Positions 59,986-64,000 of a DNA stretch of 64,000 nucleotides are shown one piece after another. Under the pieces are notes generated by a model. The model was not told the DNA's origin and searched no databases. It worked only from the letters and a program-made list of their open reading frames with translations. Position numbers and translations under genes: made by a program. Position 1 is the stretch's first letter. Every line of letters begins with the position of its first letter. Origin of the DNA: Lanius collurio (lineage: Eukaryota; Chordata; Aves; Passeriformes; Laniidae); NCBI GenBank assembly GCA_020086605.1, contig JACBWW010000017.1:16970443-17034442 (forward strand). The letters are read 5' to 3'.

Positions 59986-60030
59986 ATTTGCATGCTGTCA
60001 ATCTTTAATTAAGGTATCTGAGATAAAGTT
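59986..60030 (+). promoter_or_regulatory. CUBN: Possible CUBN proximal promoter elements
   Basis: About 140-185 nt upstream of the start codon lie an exact octamer ATTTGCAT (59986-59993), an AT-rich palindromic CTTTAATTAAG (60003-60013) and AGATAAAGTTCA, a GATA site overlapping an HNF4-like half site. No TATA box is seen. The assignment rests on motif likeness only. Confidence 0.3.
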
Positions 60031-60168
60031 CACCCTTGCAAGACAAGGCAGCAGAATGGGCACCCTGTGAACAAGGAGCTGTGTGAGAGCAAAGGGCATC
60101 TGGGCTCACAACATCCCAGTCCAGCACTGGAGGTTTCACTTCAAGCTCAGGACAGCTGAAGGAGAGCA

Positions 60169-60287
60169 ATGCTTTGGACTCCTCCTGTCCCTGGGCTTGT
60201 AGTTGTGTTATTATTACTTGCTGGACTGAGCTGTGACCCAAACCATCATGAAAAAAAGAGGCAGAAAAGAGCCACTTATGACGAGCA
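60169..60287 (+). CDS. CUBN: CUBN exon 1 (signal peptide, furin site)
   Basis: Encodes [20 protein letters not shown], then [19 protein letters not shown] and two bases of Q40. The donor is gtaagt. Joined to exon 2 it aligns with the human RQKR…QPR…GNLVF region, which confirms phase and identity. Confidence 0.92.
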
Positions 60288-63200
60288 GTAAGTACCATTG
60301 CATTTGTTGATATGGTGGCCTGTCAGTGCTGGTAATGGGAGCAGAATGGCTTTACTGCAGCTCTGTTTTATGCACTCTTTGGCAGATATGTGTAACTAAA
60401 TGATCTTTTTATTTTTTTTTTTCTTTTCCATAACACAACAGGCCTCGTTTATCCTCTGAGCAGGGTAATTTAGTGTTCCATGCTGGCTCCAGCAAAAATA
60501 TTGAATTTAGAACTGGACCACTGGGGAAAGTAAAAATTAATGAAGAAGACCTTGCAGAACTTTTTATTCAGGTGATATAGTTACTTTTCCTTAATATATT
60601 TTCATTTTCCATTTTACATATTAATGGTTAAATTGTTTTCACAAATGTTTGATGTGTTTTTTATTATTTTATTTTATATTATCTATATCAGTAGTCTAAT
60701 ATGAAAGTAAGCTATTGCAGACTTGTAAAGTAATCATGTCATCACAGAAGATAATTACAAGATTAAATTGTGTGTGTAGTAGAGCTCTCTGTATTTAAGT
60801 GGACTTTATAATAGAAAAGTTATGCAAGGGCAAAACTTTCCTAAGCTTTTGAAAAGTCAAAGTTTGTTTCACATTATCTCTGTTGTTTAGGTTAGAGAGA
60901 GTAGCACAGAGATTCAAGAACTTAAAAAAGCCAGCAGTGCCTCTCAGAATGTATCCCAGCAGATTACTCTGCTGACCTCCAAGGTGAGCCATACCTTCGT
61001 GTTATCCTCCTCCAACATTCCCAGTTTTCCATTCCTCACACTAATATTAAACGACCTAATTCATTTTAGTATTTCTGGATGCAGTTCAGGGAACTGGAGC
61101 AGAGTCTCTCTTTAACGTCAGCTTGAAGCCTGTGTTTAATTTTGAGATATTTATTCGGAAACTCTGGAGACAATGCAAATATTTCTGTAAATACCTTCAA
61201 AACTTCCAGTTACTGTGATTCTTCTTTGTTCTTTGTCAGCATCTGTATTGACTATATCCTCTAATATTTATGGATAAATTCTGAAAATTGGCCATATATG
61301 TTTTCATAGTTGTTAAACAGAAATCCCATTCCATAGGTGAAACAGGCTATAGGGATTTTCTGTGGAAAGAAAAGACCTATGCAGTAGTTTTGTCACTTCC
61401 CTGCTCCTGAAAACTTTTTTCCATGAGAAAATTTTTGAACCATTGTCTGATTTAAGTGTCTTTTTTTACAGTGTTTCCACAAGTTCCTTATAGGAAAATA
61501 TTTTATAGCCTAAGAGATCTTCCTATAGGGAAATTGTGCTGATATGTATCTATAATATTCCCTTATTCAGGTTCAGCTTGCTGTTTGTGGTTGCAACCCA
61601 CTGAGATTTGCTGACCCTTTTTGTGGCTATCAGTGCTCTGTCCCAGACCTCTGTCCTTGTCATGCTTGCAAGGACCTGGACAATCCCACAGGAATATTCA
61701 CATTCTTGGTTTTGAGCACCTGAACACATCTTTGCAAGACCAAATCTTGCCTTGTGGAGCCAGGCTGGGCCATATTTAAGCTGTCATTTTCTGAATAGCA
61801 AAACCCACCAAAATCACAGTGATTTGGGCCTCATTTGGCTCTGTCACCTGGTTTTACATATCAGCTATTGCCTTTTCTCAGAGGAATACATTTTGTTAGC
61901 TTACCAGTATCCAGCAAGTACCTCTGTGGTCACTCTCATACCAATCACAATGCAATTTGCATTTCTTTTGCAGATCCTGAGTCTTGATAATAAACTTCAA
62001 AGCTTGCAGCAGGTAAGTAAATGGGAAGCAAACTAGGGATCAGAAAAGAAAATCCCAGCCCCAAGTAAATAAAGTGAGGTTTCAATGATTAAACAGCTAA
62101 ATGATTTCTTTCTTCTCATGCATTCCTCAGGAAAACTTTTTTTGGTAACAGAAGGTAAAAAAAAAGGACCAAGATTTGTGGAGGAGGGGATATGCCTTCT
62201 TACAAAATATAAACTAAGTAGGAGCCTGCATTTCTTAGCAGAAAAACAGTTGTACATTCAAAAACAACAAGTGGGTACTGAGGAGAAGTAAACATTTCCT
62301 TCACTGGTCTGTCAAGATAAAGACCAGAAACTCAAACTGGATTTTTATTGTATTGAAACTAGCTAAGTTTCAGCTGTTGCCTCCTTCTCCAGTGAGCTTG
62401 TGACAAGCCACATCTAAAGGTCCCTTAAAAACAATTGTCAGATGAATCACCCATGGAATCAAAAAGACAAGATAAGTCCATCTAGACTCTGCTGCTGAAG
62501 AACAGTCTCTATTAGTATTTACTTTTTGCAGGGCTTTTCTCATCCTAGTGCTTGGCCATTCTGTGTAGGACCAATCACAGAATGATTATTTTGTACAGGG
62601 AGAAGTGAAATAGCTCAAAACTTTTACAAATCAACCTTGCTGAAAAAAATTGGAGGGGAAATCCAAGAAATAATTAGGAAAAAAAAAAGAAAAAAAGAAA
62701 AAATAAGGTTTGCCTTGAAAATAAATGCTAATGGAACACCAGCTAATCAGAAACCTCATTTACTACTCTTTTCTGGCATTTCAGGACATCCAGAGGAGAG
62801 CATGCAGTAGTAACCCCTGTAAGAACACAGGGACCTGTGTAAACTCACTGGATGGTTTCTTTTGTCTCTGTCCTAGCAACTGGCAGGTGAGTCTTTAACC
62901 TCCTTGACTACAGAATGTGTGTTTTAACTGTAAATCCACATCTAGGTTAGTGTGATTGCCACAAAGCACAGCATTTTAGGGTTGCTCAGGGTAGAGTGGG
63001 ATACACTGAACAGCAAAGCAGTACTATCACTCATTGGTTGGAGAGCAACTCATTTACTTCTCAACAACATCAATATATATATGTAAAAAAAAGAAGCCCA
63101 GAGCACTGGGCCAAACCCTGCACTGTTACACGCAGGCAGTGGCCCATGAAGTCAGTGATTCTTGGCAGTTCCTGGCAGAGAATTAGTCTGGTTTTTGCTG

Positions 63201-63884
63201 AGCACTGAACTGAACTGCATGCCTTGCTGACCTTACACAAGGCTACAGAGAGAATGGGGGAAGGGATGGGTGTTTATTCAATCTCAAACATGTAAGACAA
63301 ATGGGGTGTGTAAATAATCAGTGCCATTCTGACTTTTTTAAATTCAGAGACTTTACAAGCAAATGCTTTAATGGTGCTATTATTTGCATCAGAGATGGAA
63401 ATGTTCTATGTTCTTCTCAAAGGGTTTCAACTTAAAAGTTAGCCCAGCAAGATTTGGGTCAAAATTTATGTGCTTTCCTGATAGAAACAGTTTAAAAGAA
63501 AATTTTCTGAGTCTTTTTCTAGATGGAAAGTGAGGGGAAGACAAAAATGTGCTGTTCATATGCTTTCCACATCTGAAATATTTTATCCCCATCTCACTGA
63601 TATCAAGGGTCACAGAAATACAGCGGAAAAATAGTTTTGTTATTGTGTTTCATGAGGGAAGCTGTGTTGATTACAGCCCATGGTTTGTATATCTTTGAAA
63701 ACTATATTAAACATTGGGTTCATGGTTTGCTTCCTTTCTCAGTTATTTGGAAAATAAACTGGTTTTCCATTTCATCTTAGGGCCCCCTGTGCTCTGTGGA
63801 TGTTAATGAATGCCAGATTTTTGCTGGAACAGCATCAGGCTGTCAGAATGGAGCCACTTGTGTGAACACACCAGGCAGCTACAG
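60169..63884 (+). CDS. CUBN: Cubilin, N-terminal part (exons 1-6); gene continues beyond window
   Basis: Large peripheral-membrane endocytic receptor for intrinsic factor–cobalamin, albumin, apoA-I and other ligands. It is held at the apical membrane by amnionless in kidney tubule, intestine and yolk sac. Exons are 60169-60287, 60442-60571, 60891-60983, 61974-62012, 62785-62886 and 63781-63884, encoding 195 residues plus two bases. The signal peptide (about 1-22) has hydrophobic core [16 protein letters not shown] (31-34) is the furin site that precedes the mature N-terminus. Residues 35-127 form the N-terminal trimerisation/amnionless-binding region (GNLVF, NIEFRTG, heptad-like [12 protein letters not shown]). 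EGF 1 has six cysteines, C134-C165. EGF 2 begins DVNEC, a calcium-binding type. The CUB domains lie outside the window. The start is the only ATG giving a signal peptide in frame with RQKR. Confidence 0.95.
60442..60571 (+). CDS. CUBN: CUBN exon 2
   Basis: This 130-nt exon encodes [20 protein letters not shown], then [20 protein letters not shown] and FIQ. The acceptor is cacaacag and the donor gtgata. It matches the human GNLVF…NIEFRTG…LGK segment. Confidence 0.95.
60891..60983 (+). CDS. CUBN: CUBN exon 3
   Basis: This 93-nt exon, phase 0 at both ends, encodes [20 protein letters not shown] and [11 protein letters not shown]. The acceptor is ttgtttag and the donor gtgagc. Confidence 0.92.
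61974..62012 (+). CDS. CUBN: CUBN exon 4 (microexon)
   Basis: This 39-nt exon encodes [13 protein letters not shown]. The acceptor is cttttgcag and the donor gtaagt. It corresponds to the human LVDLERKFQGLQQ segment. Confidence 0.9.
62785..62886 (+). CDS. CUBN: CUBN exon 5 (EGF 1)
   Basis: This 102-nt exon encodes [20 protein letters not shown] then [14 protein letters not shown], five of the six EGF 1 cysteines. The acceptor is gcatttcag and the donor gtgagt. Confidence 0.96.
63781..63884 (+). CDS. CUBN: CUBN exon 6 (EGF 1 end, EGF 2 start)
   Basis: This 104-nt exon encodes [20 protein letters not shown] and [14 protein letters not shown], then two bases. The acceptor is tcatcttag and the donor gtaacc. 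DVNEC is the calcium-binding EGF signature. Confidence 0.95.
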
Positions 63885-64000
63885 GTAACCTCTCAAAACT
63901 AGGCACAAATATCCCGTGTAGAATACTCTGCTGGTTTTTTACCCCATATCATGCCTGCAGCACAAATTCTAGAAGTAAGTCTGTTTAATATCTGTGCACT

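Larger units (their letters stand above)
51701..60168. other. TRDMT1–CUBN intergenic region
   Basis: About 8.5 kb separating two genes on the same strand. No gene was recognised. An exon-like segment at 54742-54908 is noted separately, and the last few hundred bases should hold the CUBN promoter. Confidence 0.6.

Noticed and set aside
1..64000. CRISPR arrays, bacterial operons, tRNA or rRNA genes
   Set aside because: None seen; intron-bearing vertebrate genes fill the window and no cloverleaf or spaced repeat array was found by eye.

Overview
The window looks like avian nuclear DNA. The vimentin protein read from it has bird-like residues, two 3'-end fragments of CR1 LINEs are present, the gene order VIM–TRDMT1–CUBN is the one known across vertebrates, and AT-rich introns alternate with two sharp CpG islands. 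I did not assign a species. There are two assembly gaps (420-445 and 25536-25889).

Layout: (1) 1-3550 is the 3' flank of vimentin, holding only a long AAAAAG-type simple repeat and a gap. (2) 3550-11870, minus strand: VIM is complete, with nine coding exons and 459 codons plus stop. It has a CpG-island promoter with a TATA-like box and GC boxes, and two AATAAA signals close to the stop. (3) 11.9-23.9 kb is intergenic, with no coding exon seen. (4) 23.9-51.7 kb, plus strand: TRDMT1 (DNMT2, the tRNA-Asp cytosine-5 methyltransferase) is complete, with eleven coding exons and 400 codons plus stop, and every catalytic motif is intact. (5) 51.7-60.2 kb is intergenic. (6) From 60169, plus strand: the 5' end of CUBN (cubilin), exons 1-6, covering signal peptide, furin site, N-terminal assembly region, first EGF module and the start of the second. 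The gene runs off the right edge.

All 26 coding exons were placed by reading the protein through GT/AG junctions. Exon lengths sum to whole reading frames in VIM (1380 nt) and TRDMT1 (1203 nt), which supports the boundaries. The three genes are neighbours by descent and do not form one pathway: VIM is a cytoskeletal filament protein, TRDMT1 modifies tRNA, and CUBN is an endocytic receptor.

No novel system was found. The most interesting unexplained signals are an exon-like, protein-like 119-nt segment in TRDMT1 intron 1 that matches no part of TRDMT1, a second exon-like segment at 54742-54908, and a perfect 63-bp tandem duplication in TRDMT1 intron 4.
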